DNA of 64,000 nucleotides, from assembly GCF_900240995.1 (NCBI RefSeq), contig NZ_LT965955.1, positions 124,001-188,000 of the forward strand. The letters run 5' to 3'. This document shows, piece after piece, positions 8,729 through 20,042 of the stretch. Position 1 is the first letter of the stretch, and the number at the start of each line of letters is the position of its first letter. Both the position numbers and the translations under genes were made by a program. Source of the DNA: Bacillus sp. Marseille-P3661 (lineage in GTDB: Bacteria > Bacillota > Bacilli > Bacillales > Bacillaceae_J). The notes below the pieces were generated by a model. The model was not told the DNA's origin. It did not search any database and saw only the letters and a program-made list of their open reading frames with translations.

Positions 8729-9829
8729 ATGGGTTTAACAGCTGGAATCGTTGGTCTTCCTAATGTTGGGAAATCAACGCTTTTTAACGCGATTACACAA
8801 GCAGGTGCAGAATCAGCAAACTATCCTTTCTGTACGATTGATCCTAATGTTGGAATTGTTGAAGTACCAGATGAGCGCTTAATTAAATTAACAGAATTAG
8901 TGCAACCGAAGAAAGTGGTACCGACAGCATTTGAATTTACAGATATAGCTGGAATTGTTAAAGGCGCAAGTAAAGGCGAAGGATTAGGTAATAAATTTCT
9001 ATCCCATATTCGTCAAGTTGATGCAATTTGTCAGGTTGTTCGTTGTTTTGCGGATGATGATATTACACATGTAGCGGGTCGAGTAGATCCAATTTCAGAT
9101 ATTGAAACGATTAATTTAGAATTAATTCTGGCTGATTTAGAATCAGTGGACAAGCGTATTGATCGCGTTGGTAAAATGGCAAAGCAAAAAGATAAAGATG
9201 CAGTGGCTGAACATGAGGTTTTAGTAATGCTTAAAGAAGCATTTGAACAAGGGAAGATGGCTCGCACTGTTGAGTTTACGGAAGAGCAAATGAAGGTCGT
9301 AAAGCATCTTCACTTGTTAACTATTAAACCAATGCTTTATGTTGCTAATGTTGGTGAAGACGAAGTAGCGGATCCATCGGGTAATGAGTATGTACAACAA
9401 GTACGGGAGTTTGCTGCCGCTGAGGGCGCGGAAGTCATTGTGATCTGTGCGAAAATTGAATCAGAGATTGCAGAGCTTGAAGGCGACGAGAAACAAATGT
9501 TTCTTGAAGAGTTAGGTATTCCGGAATCTGGTTTAGACCAGCTTATTAAAGCTGCATATTCTTTACTTGGACTTGCTACTTATTTTACAGCGGGTGTACA
9601 GGAAGTTCGGGCGTGGACATTTAAAAAAGGTATGAAAGCACCGCAATGTGCCGGAATTATCCATACAGATTTTGAACGTGGCTTTATCCGAGCGGAAACT
9701 GTTTCTTATGAAGATTTAGTAGCAGCGGGTTCAATGGCTGTGGCTAGAGAAAACGGTAAGGTACGACTTGAAGGAAAAGAGTATATTGTTCAAGATGGCG
9801 ATGTAATTCACTTCCGCTTTAATGTGTAG
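8729..9829 (+). CDS. ychF: YchF/OLA1-type ribosome-associated P-loop ATPase/GTPase
   Basis: A 366-residue protein of the universally conserved YchF family. The G1 box GLPNVGKST is at residues 9-17. The G4 position reads NVGE rather than NKxD, the family trait that explains preference for ATP. A central coiled-coil region and a C-terminal TGS domain (about residues 283-366) follow. It associates with ribosomes and affects translation and stress responses. A strong AAGGAG ribosome-binding site precedes the ATG. Confidence 0.96.
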   Translation: MGLTAGIVGLPNVGKSTLFNAITQAGAESANYPFCTIDPNVGIVEVPDERLIKLTELVQPKKVVPTAFEFTDIAGIVKGASKGEGLGNKFLSHIRQVDAICQVVRCFADDDITHVAGRVDPISDIETINLELILADLESVDKRIDRVGKMAKQKDKDAVAEHEVLVMLKEAFEQGKMARTVEFTEEQMKVVKHLHLLTIKPMLYVANVGEDEVADPSGNEYVQQVREFAAAEGAEVIVICAKIESEIAELEGDEKQMFLEELGIPESGLDQLIKAAYSLLGLATYFTAGVQEVRAWTFKKGMKAPQCAGIIHTDFERGFIRAETVSYEDLVAAGSMAVARENGKVRLEGKEYIVQDGDVIHFRFNV

Positions 9830-9952
9830 CTGAACAATAGAAAAGCGGAAGTCGATAGACTAAATAGATTGCAATTATGCACAACTAAATTTTAAAATAT
9901 ACAAAGGTAAAGCGGTCTCTAGTGCACGATAATAAAAAGTTCTGCCATAAAC

Positions 9953-9981
9953 TTGCATGAATTTATTAATGGTGCTATAAT
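9953..9981 (+). promoter_or_regulatory. SigA promoter of rpsF-ssb-rpsR
   Basis: TTGCAT and TATAAT are separated by exactly 17 bp, giving a start near 9988 and a leader of about 80 nt before rpsF. The surrounding 9830-9952 stretch shows no gene. Confidence 0.85.
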
Positions 9982-10019
9982 TTTATTTCGTGAGTAATTA
10001 TTTTAAATAATGCTCCTTG

Positions 10020-10045
10020 CTCCTTTTATCATAAAGGGGCCGCTT
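10020..10045 (+). promoter_or_regulatory. Candidate S6:S18 autoregulatory leader of rpsF
   Basis: A hairpin CTCCTTT/AAAGGGG with loop TATCAT is followed on its 3' side by a CCG trinucleotide and CTT. A stem with a conserved unpaired CCG is the known rpsF-leader element that mimics the 16S site bound by the S6:S18 dimer. The hairpin is directly visible; the assignment relies on that known motif and on its place 8 nt before the rpsF ribosome-binding site. Confidence 0.65.
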
Positions 10046-10067
10046 AGTCCAAGAGGAGGTGAAAGAT

Positions 10068-10355
10068 ATGCGTAAATATGAAATTATGTACATCATTCGA
10101 CCTAACGTTGATGAGGATACAAAGAAAGCAGTAATTGAGCGTTTTAGTGGAATATTAGCGAACGAGGGTACTGAAATCGTTAAGGCAACTGAAATGGGTA
10201 AGCGCCGTTTAGCTTACGAAATCAATGATTTCCGTGAAGGTTACTACATGCTTTTAAACGTTATGGCGAAGCCAGAAGCAATCGACGAATTTGATCGTCT
10301 TGCTAAGATCAGCGAAGATGTTATTCGTCACATTGCAGTTCGTGAACAAGAATAA
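10068..10355 (+). CDS. rpsF: 30S ribosomal protein S6
   Basis: A 95-residue protein beginning [13 protein letters not shown], diagnostic for S6, which pairs with S18 on the 30S platform. ATG 10068 follows GAGGAGGTG by six bases. An in-frame GTG at 10059 lies inside that ribosome-binding site and is unlikely to be used. It is the first gene of the rpsF-ssb-rpsR operon, in the order conserved across Bacillus. Confidence 0.97.
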   Translation: MRKYEIMYIIRPNVDEDTKKAVIERFSGILANEGTEIVKATEMGKRRLAYEINDFREGYYMLLNVMAKPEAIDEFDRLAKISEDVIRHIAVREQE

Positions 10356-10401
10356 TCTAAAGCTAGACAAGCTTTTTGAATACCATTAAGGAGTGTTTCT
10401 G

Positions 10402-10950
10402 ATGTTGAATCGCGTGGTACTCGTTGGAAGATTAACAAAGGATCCAGAGTTGCGCTATACCCCTAACGGAGTTGCAGTTGCCCAATTCACACTAGCTGTA
10501 AATCGAACATTTACAAATCAGCAAGGAGAGCGTGAAGCAGACTTTATTAATTGTGTTGTTTGGCGTAAACCAGCTGAAAATGTTGCGAATTTCCTTAAAA
10601 AGGGGAGTTTGGCGGGTGTAGATGGTCGGATTCAAACTCGTAACTTTGAGGGACAGGATGGCAAACGGGTATATATAACAGAAGTTGTAGCCGATAGCGT
10701 TCAATTCTTAGAGCCTAAAGGCGCATCAGCTGGTGGTGGCCAATCTAACTATGGATTTGGTGGACCAGGACCAGGAGCCGGTGACAACTTTGGATCAGGT
10801 GGTCAAAGACCAATGGGTAACGGCGGTGGTTACGGCCAACAAAATCAGAATCAACGTCCGAATAATAGAGACTTTACTAGAGTGGATGAAGATCCATTTG
10901 CAGATGATGGCCAACCGATTGACATCTCTGATGACGACTTACCATTCTAA
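10402..10950 (+). CDS. ssb: Single-stranded DNA-binding protein SSB
   Basis: A 182-residue essential SSB. The OB-fold occupies about residues 1-106 ([23 protein letters not shown]). A glycine-, proline- and asparagine-rich linker leads to the acidic tip ending DDDLPF, which recruits partner proteins. ATG 10402 lies eight bases after AAGGAG. Its place between rpsF and rpsR is the Bacillus arrangement. Confidence 0.97.
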   Translation: MLNRVVLVGRLTKDPELRYTPNGVAVAQFTLAVNRTFTNQQGEREADFINCVVWRKPAENVANFLKKGSLAGVDGRIQTRNFEGQDGKRVYITEVVADSVQFLEPKGASAGGGQSNYGFGGPGPGAGDNFGSGGQRPMGNGGGYGQQNQNQRPNNRDFTRVDEDPFADDGQPIDISDDDLPF

Positions 10951-10984
10951 TAAAACTATACTAATTTAAAAGGAGGCAAAAACC

Positions 10985-11227
10985 ATGGCAGTAGGCGGAG
11001 GAAACCGTAGAGGTCGTGCTAAACGTCGTAAAGTGTGTTTCTTTACATCGAACGGTATTACACACATCGACTATAAAGATGTTGATCTTTTAAAACGTTT
11101 CATTTCAGAGCGTGGAAAGATTTTACCTCGTCGTGTGACAGGTACATCTTCAAAATACCAACGCAAATTAACAATCGCTATCAAACGTGCAAGACAAATG
11201 GCATTGTTACCATATGTTAGCGAATAA
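10985..11227 (+). CDS. rpsR: 30S ribosomal protein S18
   Basis: An 80-residue basic protein with a [13 protein letters not shown] opening and the [18 protein letters not shown] core typical of bacterial S18. It retains a single cysteine rather than the CXXC zinc form. It follows ssb after a strong AAAGGAGG site and ends the operon. Confidence 0.97.
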   Translation: MAVGGGNRRGRAKRRKVCFFTSNGITHIDYKDVDLLKRFISERGKILPRRVTGTSSKYQRKLTIAIKRARQMALLPYVSE

Positions 11228-11235
11228 TATTAAAA

Positions 11236-11267
11236 AGGCAGCAGGCTTAACTTGCTGTCTTTTTTTA
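11236..11267 (+). terminator. Terminator after rpsR
   Basis: GGCAGCA pairs with TGCTGTC around a short loop and is followed by seven T residues, ten bases after the rpsR stop. The rest of the 343-bp gap up to yybS holds no gene; a promoter lies at its right end. Confidence 0.9.
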
Positions 11268-11531
11268 CACTTTATTTTTTGTACTATTCAATTCATGTAA
11301 ATAAAGCCGATAATATAAGGTAAATATAGGAGTTTGTCATTATTGGCAAAGTTTATGATTTCGTTAAATACTTTATCTTATGTTACATAAGGATATAGAA
11401 GGTAGTACTAAATAAATATAAGAACAAAGATTGGCAATTTATTTGCTAATCTAAGTAAGTATTTCTTAATAATTGGAAAAATAACAAAAGCAGTATTCAT
11501 TGGGATAAACTGCATGTTTCACATAAATTAT

Positions 11532-11540
11532 TGTTATAAT
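11532..11540 (+). promoter_or_regulatory. Extended -10 promoter element upstream of yybS
   Basis: TGTTATAAT is a perfect TATAAT with an upstream TGN extension, about 30 nt before the yybS start codon. No good -35 hexamer was recognised. Confidence 0.6.
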
Positions 11541-11570
11541 GGAATTATTAAGTTTTGATGAGGTGAAGAT

Positions 11571-12503
11571 GTGAACCAGATTCGGGCTATAACAGAAGGA
11601 TCAATATTAATTGCATTATATTCTATCTTTCTTTTGGCTGTTTTATATTTACCGTTATTAGGGACCTTTTTTATTTTCGCTTTACCCTTGCCTTTTATTA
11701 TCTACGTTGTCCGCCATTCACTAAAAAAGGCATTTCTTATTTTAATAGTTGCTCTATTTATTACATACATAATTGGGACGGTTGCATCATTACCCATGAC
11801 ATTTATGTTTGGTACAACAGGAATGGTAATGGGCTATATTTATTCCTTAAAAAAAGGTGCATTTCCCATCTTAATCGGTGGAACGTTAAGTTATATTTTT
11901 AATCTTATTTTAGTTTTTATTGTAACAGTTTTGATTTTTGATATTAACTTTATTGAAGACACTAAAAAAATGTTAACTGAATCGATTAAAACAGCTGAAA
12001 GCATATTATCAGCTACAGGTCAACCAAATGGCCAAACACAGTTACTATACGAATCAATTGAAATGGTATCATATATGATACCTAGTGCGATTGTAATTAC
12101 AAGTATTGTTTTGGCATTTGTAACCCAATTAATCGCAAATCGGGTTTTAAAAAGGTTGAAGTTTGATTTAAAGGCTTTCCCACCTTTAAGGGATTGGCAA
12201 TTTCCTAAAAGTTTATTATGGTATTATTTAATTGTTACTCTTCTTTTTATGATTGGTATAGAAGAAGGAACAACCTTATTTATGATTGTAATGAATTTAT
12301 TTATGGTACTGGAGTTATTTATGATGCTCCAGGGATTTGTATTAATTTATTATTTTTGTCATATGAAAGGTTACTCAGTAGGAATACCAATCACCATTAT
12401 GATAATCTCTTTCTTGATACCTTTTCTACTTTCTATCATAAGAATATTAGGTATAATTGATTTAGGGTTTGATTTGCGAAAGCGAATGAAAAATCCACAA
12501 TGA
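11571..12503 (+). CDS. yybS: YybS, DUF2232 membrane protein
   Basis: A 310-residue protein with eight or so hydrophobic segments and the DUF2232 architecture of YybS, which lies before gdpP in Bacillus. The family resembles S components of ECF transporters; no substrate is known. Translation appears to begin at GTG after TGAGGTG. It is followed by gdpP after 16 nt and is probably co-transcribed with it. Confidence 0.88.
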   Translation: MNQIRAITEGSILIALYSIFLLAVLYLPLLGTFFIFALPLPFIIYVVRHSLKKAFLILIVALFITYIIGTVASLPMTFMFGTTGMVMGYIYSLKKGAFPILIGGTLSYIFNLILVFIVTVLIFDINFIEDTKKMLTESIKTAESILSATGQPNGQTQLLYESIEMVSYMIPSAIVITSIVLAFVTQLIANRVLKRLKFDLKAFPPLRDWQFPKSLLWYYLIVTLLFMIGIEEGTTLFMIVMNLFMVLELFMMLQGFVLIYYFCHMKGYSVGIPITIMIISFLIPFLLSIIRILGIIDLGFDLRKRMKNPQ

Positions 12504-12519
12504 TGGAGGAGCTGAAAGT

Positions 12520-14487
12520 ATGCCAAATTCAATAAAAAAACGATGGCGCAGCTACCCGTTTATTATTTTATTACTATTAGTATTAGTGATGGTTGCGGTT
12601 ATTGGATATTACCAGTGGATCATAGGGGTGGTAACGCTACTTCTTTTGGGTATTATTCTATTTTATTTATTTCGTTATGAACTGGCTTTATATGATGAAA
12701 TGGAGCAATATATATCAACCTTATCTTACCGTGTAAAGAAGGTAGGCGAAGAAGCTCTAATGGAAATGCCTATCGGTATTCTTTTATTTAATGATGAGTA
12801 TCAAATTGAATGGGCAAATCCGTATTTAGCATCAAGCTTTAATGAAGATACTTTGGTAGGTCGTCATTTAAATGTAATATCAGAATCGATCATCACCTTG
12901 TTAAAAGGGGAAGTTGATGTTGAAGTACTAGAACTAAATGAGCGCACGTTTCGACTCCATTTGAATCGTGAAGACCGTTTAATTTATTTCTTTGACATTA
13001 CTGAGCAGATGGAAATTGAGAATTTATATGAAGAAGAAAGAAGTATTATTGGAGTTGTTTTCTTAGATAATTATGACGAAGTAACTCAGGGCATGGACGA
13101 TCAATCTAAAAGTTCAATTAACAATAAAGTAACATCAATATTAAATAGCTGGGCAAGCGAATTTGGTATTTTTCTTAAAAGAACATCTTCGGACCGCTTT
13201 ATTGCATTAATGAACCAACAAATTTTAGACCAGCTTGAGAAAACTAAATTTGATATTTTGGATGAAGTTCGCGAGTCATCAAAACAAAGTGTTCCATTAA
13301 CACTTAGTATCGGAATCGGAAGTGGTTCTGCATCATTGCCTGAGATCGGTGCCTTAGCTCAGTCAAGCTTGGATTTAGCTTTAGGTAGAGGTGGAGACCA
13401 GGTTGCAATCAAAAATACAAGCGGTAAGGTAAAATTTTATGGCGGCAAGACAAACCCAATGGAAAAGCGCACTCGTGTACGTGCAAGGGTGATTTCGCAT
13501 GCCTTAAGGGAATGGGTATTGGCTAGCGATAGGGTCATCATTATGGGGCATAAGGCGCCTGATATGGACGCAATTGGAGCATCAATAGGGATCTTAAAGG
13601 TTGCTGAGGCAAATCAACGAGATGGATATATTGTCATTAATGAGCAAGAAGTTGATTCAGGTATTCAAAGGTTATTATCGGAGATCAAACTTAAAAAAGA
13701 GTTATGGCAAAAGTTTATAACCCCAGAGCAAGCTTTAGAGATGGTTACCGACCATTCTTTACTTGTAGTTGTTGATACGCATAAACCGTCACTTGTGATT
13801 GATTCTCGTATTCTAAATAAAATTGATAATGTAGTTGTAATTGATCATCATCGGCGTGGAGAAGAATTTATTGAAAATCCTGTATTAGTTTATATGGAGC
13901 CCTATGCTTCTTCCACAGCCGAGCTCGTAACTGAACTGTTGGAGTACCAACCTAAAACATTGAAAATTGATATGCTTGAGTCTACTGTATTACTAGCTGG
14001 AATAATAGTCGATACTAAAAGTTTTACTTTGCGTACCGGTTCGCGTACCTTTGATGCTGCATCATATTTGCGGGCACAAGGAGCAGATACAGTTTTAGTT
14101 CAAAAGTTTTTGAAGGAAGACTTGGATCAATTTGTAAAACGTTCTAAACTTATTGAAAATACAAGTATTTATAGAGATGGAATTGCAATTTCTAAAGCTG
14201 ATCAGGATGATGTATTTGGGCAGGTGTTAATTGCCCAGGCAGCTGATACTTTACTTTCAATGAATGGTATTAGTGCTTCGTTTGTGATTTCAAAACGCCC
14301 AGATGGTAAAATAAGCATTAGCGCACGATCATTAGGTGATGTCAATGTACAAATTATTATGGAAAGCTTAAACGGCGGTGGACATTTAACAAATGCCGCT
14401 ACACAGTTTGAAGATGCAACCATAGACGAGGTTGAAGAACAGTTAAAAGAAGTTATCGACCAATATTTAGAGGGAGGAAAAGAATAA
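12520..14487 (+). CDS. gdpP: GdpP cyclic-di-AMP phosphodiesterase
   Basis: Membrane-anchored enzyme that cleaves c-di-AMP to pApA, affecting osmotic and cell-wall homeostasis. The 655 residues contain two membrane helices (about 12-53), a haem-binding-type PAS domain (about 80-160) and a degenerate GGDEF domain (about 172-300). The DHH/DHHA1 catalytic module follows, with [11 protein letters not shown] (H344, D348, D350) and the VIDHH motif, so metal ligands are intact. The -HKAP- variant replaces the more usual -HKNP-. It overlaps rplI by one base. Confidence 0.95.
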   Translation: MPNSIKKRWRSYPFIILLLLVLVMVAVIGYYQWIIGVVTLLLLGIILFYLFRYELALYDEMEQYISTLSYRVKKVGEEALMEMPIGILLFNDEYQIEWANPYLASSFNEDTLVGRHLNVISESIITLLKGEVDVEVLELNERTFRLHLNREDRLIYFFDITEQMEIENLYEEERSIIGVVFLDNYDEVTQGMDDQSKSSINNKVTSILNSWASEFGIFLKRTSSDRFIALMNQQILDQLEKTKFDILDEVRESSKQSVPLTLSIGIGSGSASLPEIGALAQSSLDLALGRGGDQVAIKNTSGKVKFYGGKTNPMEKRTRVRARVISHALREWVLASDRVIIMGHKAPDMDAIGASIGILKVAEANQRDGYIVINEQEVDSGIQRLLSEIKLKKELWQKFITPEQALEMVTDHSLLVVVDTHKPSLVIDSRILNKIDNVVVIDHHRRGEEFIENPVLVYMEPYASSTAELVTELLEYQPKTLKIDMLESTVLLAGIIVDTKSFTLRTGSRTFDAASYLRAQGADTVLVQKFLKEDLDQFVKRSKLIENTSIYRDGIAISKADQDDVFGQVLIAQAADTLLSMNGISASFVISKRPDGKISISARSLGDVNVQIIMESLNGGGHLTNAATQFEDATIDEVEEQLKEVIDQYLEGGKE

Positions 14488-14933
14488 TGAAAGTTATTTT
14501 CTTGGCAGATGTAAAGGGAAAAGGTAAAAAAGGTGAAACAAAGAATGTTGCAGACGGATATGCCCATAATTTCCTTTTAAAGAATAATTTAGCCGTTGAA
14601 GCAACACCGGCAAATATGAAATCATTAGAGCAGCAAAATAAAAAACAACAGCGTGAAGCTGCTGAAGAATTAGAGGATGCAAAGAAATTAAAAGAAACGC
14701 TGGAAAAGATCACTGTTCAACTTTCAGCTAAATCAGGTGAAGGTGGACGATTATTCGGTTCAATAACTTCAAAACAAATTGCTGAAGAGCTTAATAAGGT
14801 TAATAAAATTAAGTTAGATAAGCGGAAAATTGAGCTTGAGGATCCGATCCGCTCACTAGGTGTAACAAATGTTCCTGTTAAGTTGCATCATGAAGTTACT
14901 GCTACATTAAAAGTACATGTAAAAGAAGTTTAA
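14487..14933 (+). CDS. rplI: 50S ribosomal protein L9
   Basis: A 148-residue L9 with the N-terminal [17 protein letters not shown] domain bound to 23S rRNA, a long connecting helix and the C-terminal domain ending in HVKEV. Its ATG overlaps the gdpP TAA (TAATG), consistent with translational coupling; GGAGGAAAAG lies just upstream. Confidence 0.96.
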   Translation: MKVIFLADVKGKGKKGETKNVADGYAHNFLLKNNLAVEATPANMKSLEQQNKKQQREAAEELEDAKKLKETLEKITVQLSAKSGEGGRLFGSITSKQIAEELNKVNKIKLDKRKIELEDPIRSLGVTNVPVKLHHEVTATLKVHVKEV

Positions 14934-14971
14934 TATAGAGAATTCCCTAAGAACTTTTTTATATCTCCATA

Positions 14972-15005
14972 GCCTCCCGTTATTACGGGAGGCGGTTTGT
15001 ATTTT
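14972..15005 (+). terminator. Terminator after rplI
   Basis: A nine-base GC-rich stem GCCTCCCGT/ACGGGAGGC with a TATT loop is followed by a T-rich stretch. A TATAAT hexamer at 15064-15069 further on is the likely -10 element for dnaC. Confidence 0.75.
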
Positions 15006-15123
15006 AGCTAGCTATTTATAATTGGAAACAATGTTTACTTGTAAAACCTGGCTAATACGTTAGTATAATGTAAGTGTCTTTTAAAAATATATGCTAGTTT
15101 AGTAGGAAGAGGGGGAATTGTGA

Positions 15124-16482
15124 ATGAATGATCTTTATACTGATCGTACGCCTCCACAAAATATAGAAGCTGAACAAGCAATAATTGGGGCAATTTTTTT
15201 AGAACCATCAACTTTAACGACTGCATCAGAATTATTGTTGCCAGATGATTTTTATAAATCTTCGCACTCTAAAATATTCACGGTGATGTTAGATCTTTCT
15301 GAACGAGGAGAACCTGTCGATATTGTGACAGTAACAGCAGAGCTCGCGGATCGAAATCAACTTGAAGATATTGGTGGGGTATCCTACCTTAGTGATTTAG
15401 CAAATGCTGTGCCTACAGCTGCAAATATAGAATACTATGCACGAATTGTTGAGGAAAAATCAATCCTAAGAAGATTAATTCGGGCAGCTACAACTATTGC
15501 GACGGACGGATATAATACTGAAGAGGATGTAGAGGCACTTTTAAATGATGCTGAAAAAACAATCTTGGAAGTGGCAAGCCGTAAAAATACAAGCGGATTT
15601 AGAAATATACAGGATGTATTAGTAAATGTATATGATAATATTGAAGTTTTGCATAACCGTAAAGGCGATGTGACAGGTATTCCTACTGGGTTTACTGATC
15701 TTGATAAAATGACAGCAGGTTTCCAACGGAATGACTTAATTATTGTGGCTGCGCGACCCTCAGTAGGTAAAACAGCCTTTGCGTTAAATATTGCTCAAAG
15801 TGTTGCGACTAAAACGGATGAAAATGTTGCGATATTTAGTTTGGAGATGGGTGCTGAACAGCTCGTCATGCGTTTGCTCTGTGCAGAAGGGAACATCGAT
15901 GCGCAAGCTTTAAGAACCGGGAAAATGTCGGAAGATGACTGGAAAAAGCTAACGATGGCGATGGGTAGCTTATCTAATGCTGGTATATATATCGATGATA
16001 CACCAGGTGTTCGTGTAGGTGAAATTCGCTCAAAGTGTCGCCGTTTACAACAAGAACATGGCCTGGGCATGATCTTAATCGATTACTTACAATTAATTCA
16101 AGGTAATGGACGCTCAGGGGAAAATCGCCAACAGGAAGTTTCAGAGATTTCAAGATCCCTGAAAGCACTGGCACGTGAACTAAATGTCCCTGTAATTGCC
16201 CTTTCACAGTTATCACGTGGTGTGGAACAAAGACAAGATAAACGACCTATGATGTCAGATATTCGTGAATCGGGAAGTATTGAGCAGGATGCCGATATTG
16301 TTGCATTCTTGTATCGTGATGACTACTATGATAAGGAGTCAGAGAACAAGAATATTATTGAAATTATTATTGCAAAGCAACGTAACGGCCCAGTTGGTAC
16401 GGTAGAGTTAGCGTTTGTTAAAGAGTTTAATAAGTTTGTAAATTTAGAACGACATAGAGATGAAATGCAACCTGGTGCTTAA
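15124..16482 (+). CDS. dnaC: Replicative DNA helicase (DnaB family; DnaC in Bacillus)
   Basis: Hexameric helicase of the replication fork. The N-terminal DnaB domain (about residues 1-110) is followed by a RecA-like motor with Walker A ARPSVGKTA (about 210-218) and Walker B MILIDYLQLI. The ALSQLSRGVEQR arginine-finger region and a QRNGPVG loop follow. The length of 452 residues is standard. The position after rplI and before purA matches Bacillus. Confidence 0.97.
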   Translation: MNDLYTDRTPPQNIEAEQAIIGAIFLEPSTLTTASELLLPDDFYKSSHSKIFTVMLDLSERGEPVDIVTVTAELADRNQLEDIGGVSYLSDLANAVPTAANIEYYARIVEEKSILRRLIRAATTIATDGYNTEEDVEALLNDAEKTILEVASRKNTSGFRNIQDVLVNVYDNIEVLHNRKGDVTGIPTGFTDLDKMTAGFQRNDLIIVAARPSVGKTAFALNIAQSVATKTDENVAIFSLEMGAEQLVMRLLCAEGNIDAQALRTGKMSEDDWKKLTMAMGSLSNAGIYIDDTPGVRVGEIRSKCRRLQQEHGLGMILIDYLQLIQGNGRSGENRQQEVSEISRSLKALARELNVPVIALSQLSRGVEQRQDKRPMMSDIRESGSIEQDADIVAFLYRDDYYDKESENKNIIEIIIAKQRNGPVGTVELAFVKEFNKFVNLERHRDEMQPGA

Positions 16483-16502
16483 ATAGCATCAGGTTTTTAT
16501 TT
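16470..16502 (+). terminator. Terminator overlapping the dnaC stop codon
   Basis: CCTG-GCT pairs with AGC-CAGG across the stop region and is followed by TTTTTATTT. The hairpin uses the last codons of dnaC. Confidence 0.65.
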
Positions 16503-16608
16503 GCTTAAACTAATAATTACTATGTACATAGTTTAGACCCTAACCCATTAGGTTAAGGTGTACAGGTAGTCGGTTATAAATTCAGGAAATGTAGGGCTTC
16601 CGCTCGAC

Positions 16609-16642
16609 GTAATTTGCCATTACGGGCAAATTACTGTTTTTC
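16609..16642 (+). terminator. Second terminator in the dnaC-purA gap
   Basis: A perfect ten-base stem GTAATTTGCC/GGCAAATTAC with a short loop is followed by TGTTTTTC. It lies upstream of the purA promoter, so it insulates purA rather than attenuating it. Confidence 0.8.
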
Positions 16643-16704
16643 TACTATTGCTAGATATTATTATTTTAAGAAATTTACAATTAAAATACTTATTAATCTC
16701 ACAT

Positions 16705-16746
16705 TTAACGAACAAAAGGAAAGTGTTAATATTAAATGTTCGTGTT
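16705..16746. promoter_or_regulatory. PurR operator (paired PurBoxes) upstream of purA
   Basis: ACGAACA at 16708-16714 and TGTTCGT at 16737-16743 form an inverted pair with 24 nt between the CGAAC and GTTCG cores. This is the geometry of Bacillus PurR boxes, and purA is a known PurR target. The right arm ends seven bases before the -35 hexamer. The same spacing recurs upstream of the nucleosidase gene at 31.7 kb. Confidence 0.75.
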
Positions 16747-16749
16747 TCA

Positions 16750-16778
16750 TTGACTTTGCTATTTTAAATTGATACACT
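16750..16778 (+). promoter_or_regulatory. SigA promoter of purA
   Basis: TTGACT and TACACT are separated by 17 bp, giving a start near 16785 and a leader of about 50 nt. Confidence 0.75.
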
Positions 16779-16796
16779 TAGTTTTGGATATTTTAA

Positions 16797-18128
<1,332 letters not shown>

Positions 18129-18145
18129 ATGAATACTAATCAGTA

Positions 18146-18173
18146 GAGGAGCTCCTAATATAGGTAGCTCCTC
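18146..18173 (+). terminator. Possible terminator after purA
   Basis: GAGGAGCT and AGCTCCTC form a perfect eight-base stem 17 nt after the purA stop. The following sequence is not T-rich, so termination efficiency is uncertain. Confidence 0.5.
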
Positions 18174-18410
18174 ACTTGCTGTAGGTCAGTTGGTTTACCA
18201 TTAACTAGAAGATATGTAGATATTATGTTACAAGTTTTATATTTTGGTAGATTTTTTACGTTGTATTGTGGTAAAGTAAAAAAGGTGATTTAGCAAGAAA
18301 TTAGCACTTCTGCAATTTAACTTCATTCAAACGAATGTATTTAGATTTAAAAATAATTAATAAATCTAATATGATATGGAGTGAGAAGAAGAGTTATAGG
18401 AGGAAGAATT

Positions 18411-19868
18411 GTGAGGCAATCGTTACATAAGTTTTCGACAAAAGTGACAGGTTTTTTTCAACCGTTGGATTCTAAATCCACTGTATTGAAAAGAGCCATG
18501 GTGGCATCTGCTGCGATTGTTACATTATCAATCGGCTCAGTATATGCTTCAAACGAGATTAATGCAAATGATGTAGATACTGTTTATCATATATATCATA
18601 AAGGTGAAAGACTAGGTGTAGTAAGTGACAAATCAATTGTAGAAGAAATTGTCCAGGAAAAAGTTGAAGATGCAAAACAGGTTTATCATGATTATGAAAT
18701 TTCTGTTAAGGACCAAATTTCTTATATCCCCGAAAAGGTGTTTCGAGCTGTTTACAACAATGAAGAGACAGTTGAGAAATTAAACAGTAAATTAAGTATA
18801 TTAGCAAAGGCTGAAGCAATTGTTGTCAATGGCAAGCCGGCAGCCTTTGTAACTGATAAAGCTGAAGCTGAACAGGTTTTAAATCAAATAAAGATGAAAT
18901 ATGTTCCAGAAGAAATTCTAGCACAATTGGAAACTAGTCCAGATGGAGTCGATTATAACGATTACATTATTAAGGACGTACACTTAGGAGAAAATGTTAC
19001 ATCTTCTGAAGAGAAAGTTTTTCCGGAAGATATTTTATCTGTTGATGATGCTGTAGAGCTCTTATTAAAAGGAACGCTACAACCTAAGATTCACGTTGTT
19101 AAAGAAGGGGAAGTATTAGGTAGCATCGCTGGTCAATACGATTTGAAGTTAAAACAATTGCTTGAACTAAATCCTAGTTTAAATGAAGATTCACTCATAC
19201 ATATTGGTGATGAGTTAAATGTTACAGCCTATAAACCATTGGTTACGGTTGTAGTAGAGATGGAGGCAATTCGTAAGGAGATTATTCCATTCGAAATTGA
19301 AGTTGAAGAAGACAACACTATGTTTAAAGGTTTGACTAAGACGAAACAAGAAGGTATAAATGGTGAGAAGAACGTAAGACATTCAATTATTAAAGAAAAT
19401 GGTCAAATAACTTATAAAACAGTAATTGATAGTCAAACTATAAAAGAACCAACAAAGAAGATAATGGTTAAGGGTACAAAGGTAGTTCCTTCTCGTGGTA
19501 CAGGTGATTTAGCTTGGCCAACCGTTGGCGGGTACATTTCGAGCAATATGGGATATCGTTGGGGAAGACAACATAAAGGTATTGATATAGCTAGACCAAG
19601 CAACCGTAATATTTTGGCAGCCGATAATGGAACTGTTGAATCAGCGGGTTATGATGGTGGTTATGGTAATAAGATTATTATTAATCACAATAATGGGTTA
19701 AAAACTGTATACGCCCACTTATCTAGCATAGATGTTAAGGTAGGGCAGACTGTTTCGCGTGGCACGAAAATAGGTGTAATGGGATCTACAGGTAATTCTA
19801 CTGGTGTACATTTACACTTCGAAGTTTATGAAAATGGTAAATTAGTAAATCCTAAGCAAAAGTTATAA
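18411..19868 (+). CDS. LysM-G5-M23 cell-wall metalloendopeptidase
   Basis: A 485-residue secreted or membrane-tethered peptidoglycan hydrolase. One hydrophobic segment (about residues 28-47) is followed by an uncharacterised region. A LysM domain (HVVKEGEVLGSIAGQYD onward) and a G5 domain (about 270-350) follow. The C-terminal peptidase M23 has the zinc motifs HKGID and HLHFE, so it looks active. GTG 18411 lies seven bases after AGGAGG; a further GTG at 18381 has no spaced ribosome-binding site. Position next to walRK, which controls autolysins, suggests a place in wall turnover. Confidence 0.88.
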   Translation: MRQSLHKFSTKVTGFFQPLDSKSTVLKRAMVASAAIVTLSIGSVYASNEINANDVDTVYHIYHKGERLGVVSDKSIVEEIVQEKVEDAKQVYHDYEISVKDQISYIPEKVFRAVYNNEETVEKLNSKLSILAKAEAIVVNGKPAAFVTDKAEAEQVLNQIKMKYVPEEILAQLETSPDGVDYNDYIIKDVHLGENVTSSEEKVFPEDILSVDDAVELLLKGTLQPKIHVVKEGEVLGSIAGQYDLKLKQLLELNPSLNEDSLIHIGDELNVTAYKPLVTVVVEMEAIRKEIIPFEIEVEEDNTMFKGLTKTKQEGINGEKNVRHSIIKENGQITYKTVIDSQTIKEPTKKIMVKGTKVVPSRGTGDLAWPTVGGYISSNMGYRWGRQHKGIDIARPSNRNILAADNGTVESAGYDGGYGNKIIINHNNGLKTVYAHLSSIDVKVGQTVSRGTKIGVMGSTGNSTGVHLHFEVYENGKLVNPKQKL

Positions 19869-19895
19869 TTTATATAAGTGCAAGCGATTAGAAAC

Positions 19896-19931
19896 GGCCC
19901 CTCAGTGTACTGAGGGGCTTTTGCATTTTTT
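19896..19931 (+). terminator. Terminator after the M23 peptidase gene
   Basis: GCCCCTCAGT/ACTGAGGGGC with a two-base loop is followed by TTTTGCATTTTTT. Confidence 0.85.
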
Positions 19932-20042
19932 GGATGATAATAGCAATATCTAACAAACGATACGTCAATAGGTGCTTTAAAACCCAAGACATGATAAAGT
20001 AAAATAGATAACCTATGTAAAAAGGCTAGAGGAGTGATCAAT

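Noticed and set aside
10733-10969. Alternative frame within ssb
   Set aside because: It arises from the glycine-rich repeat composition of the SSB linker; no start signal.
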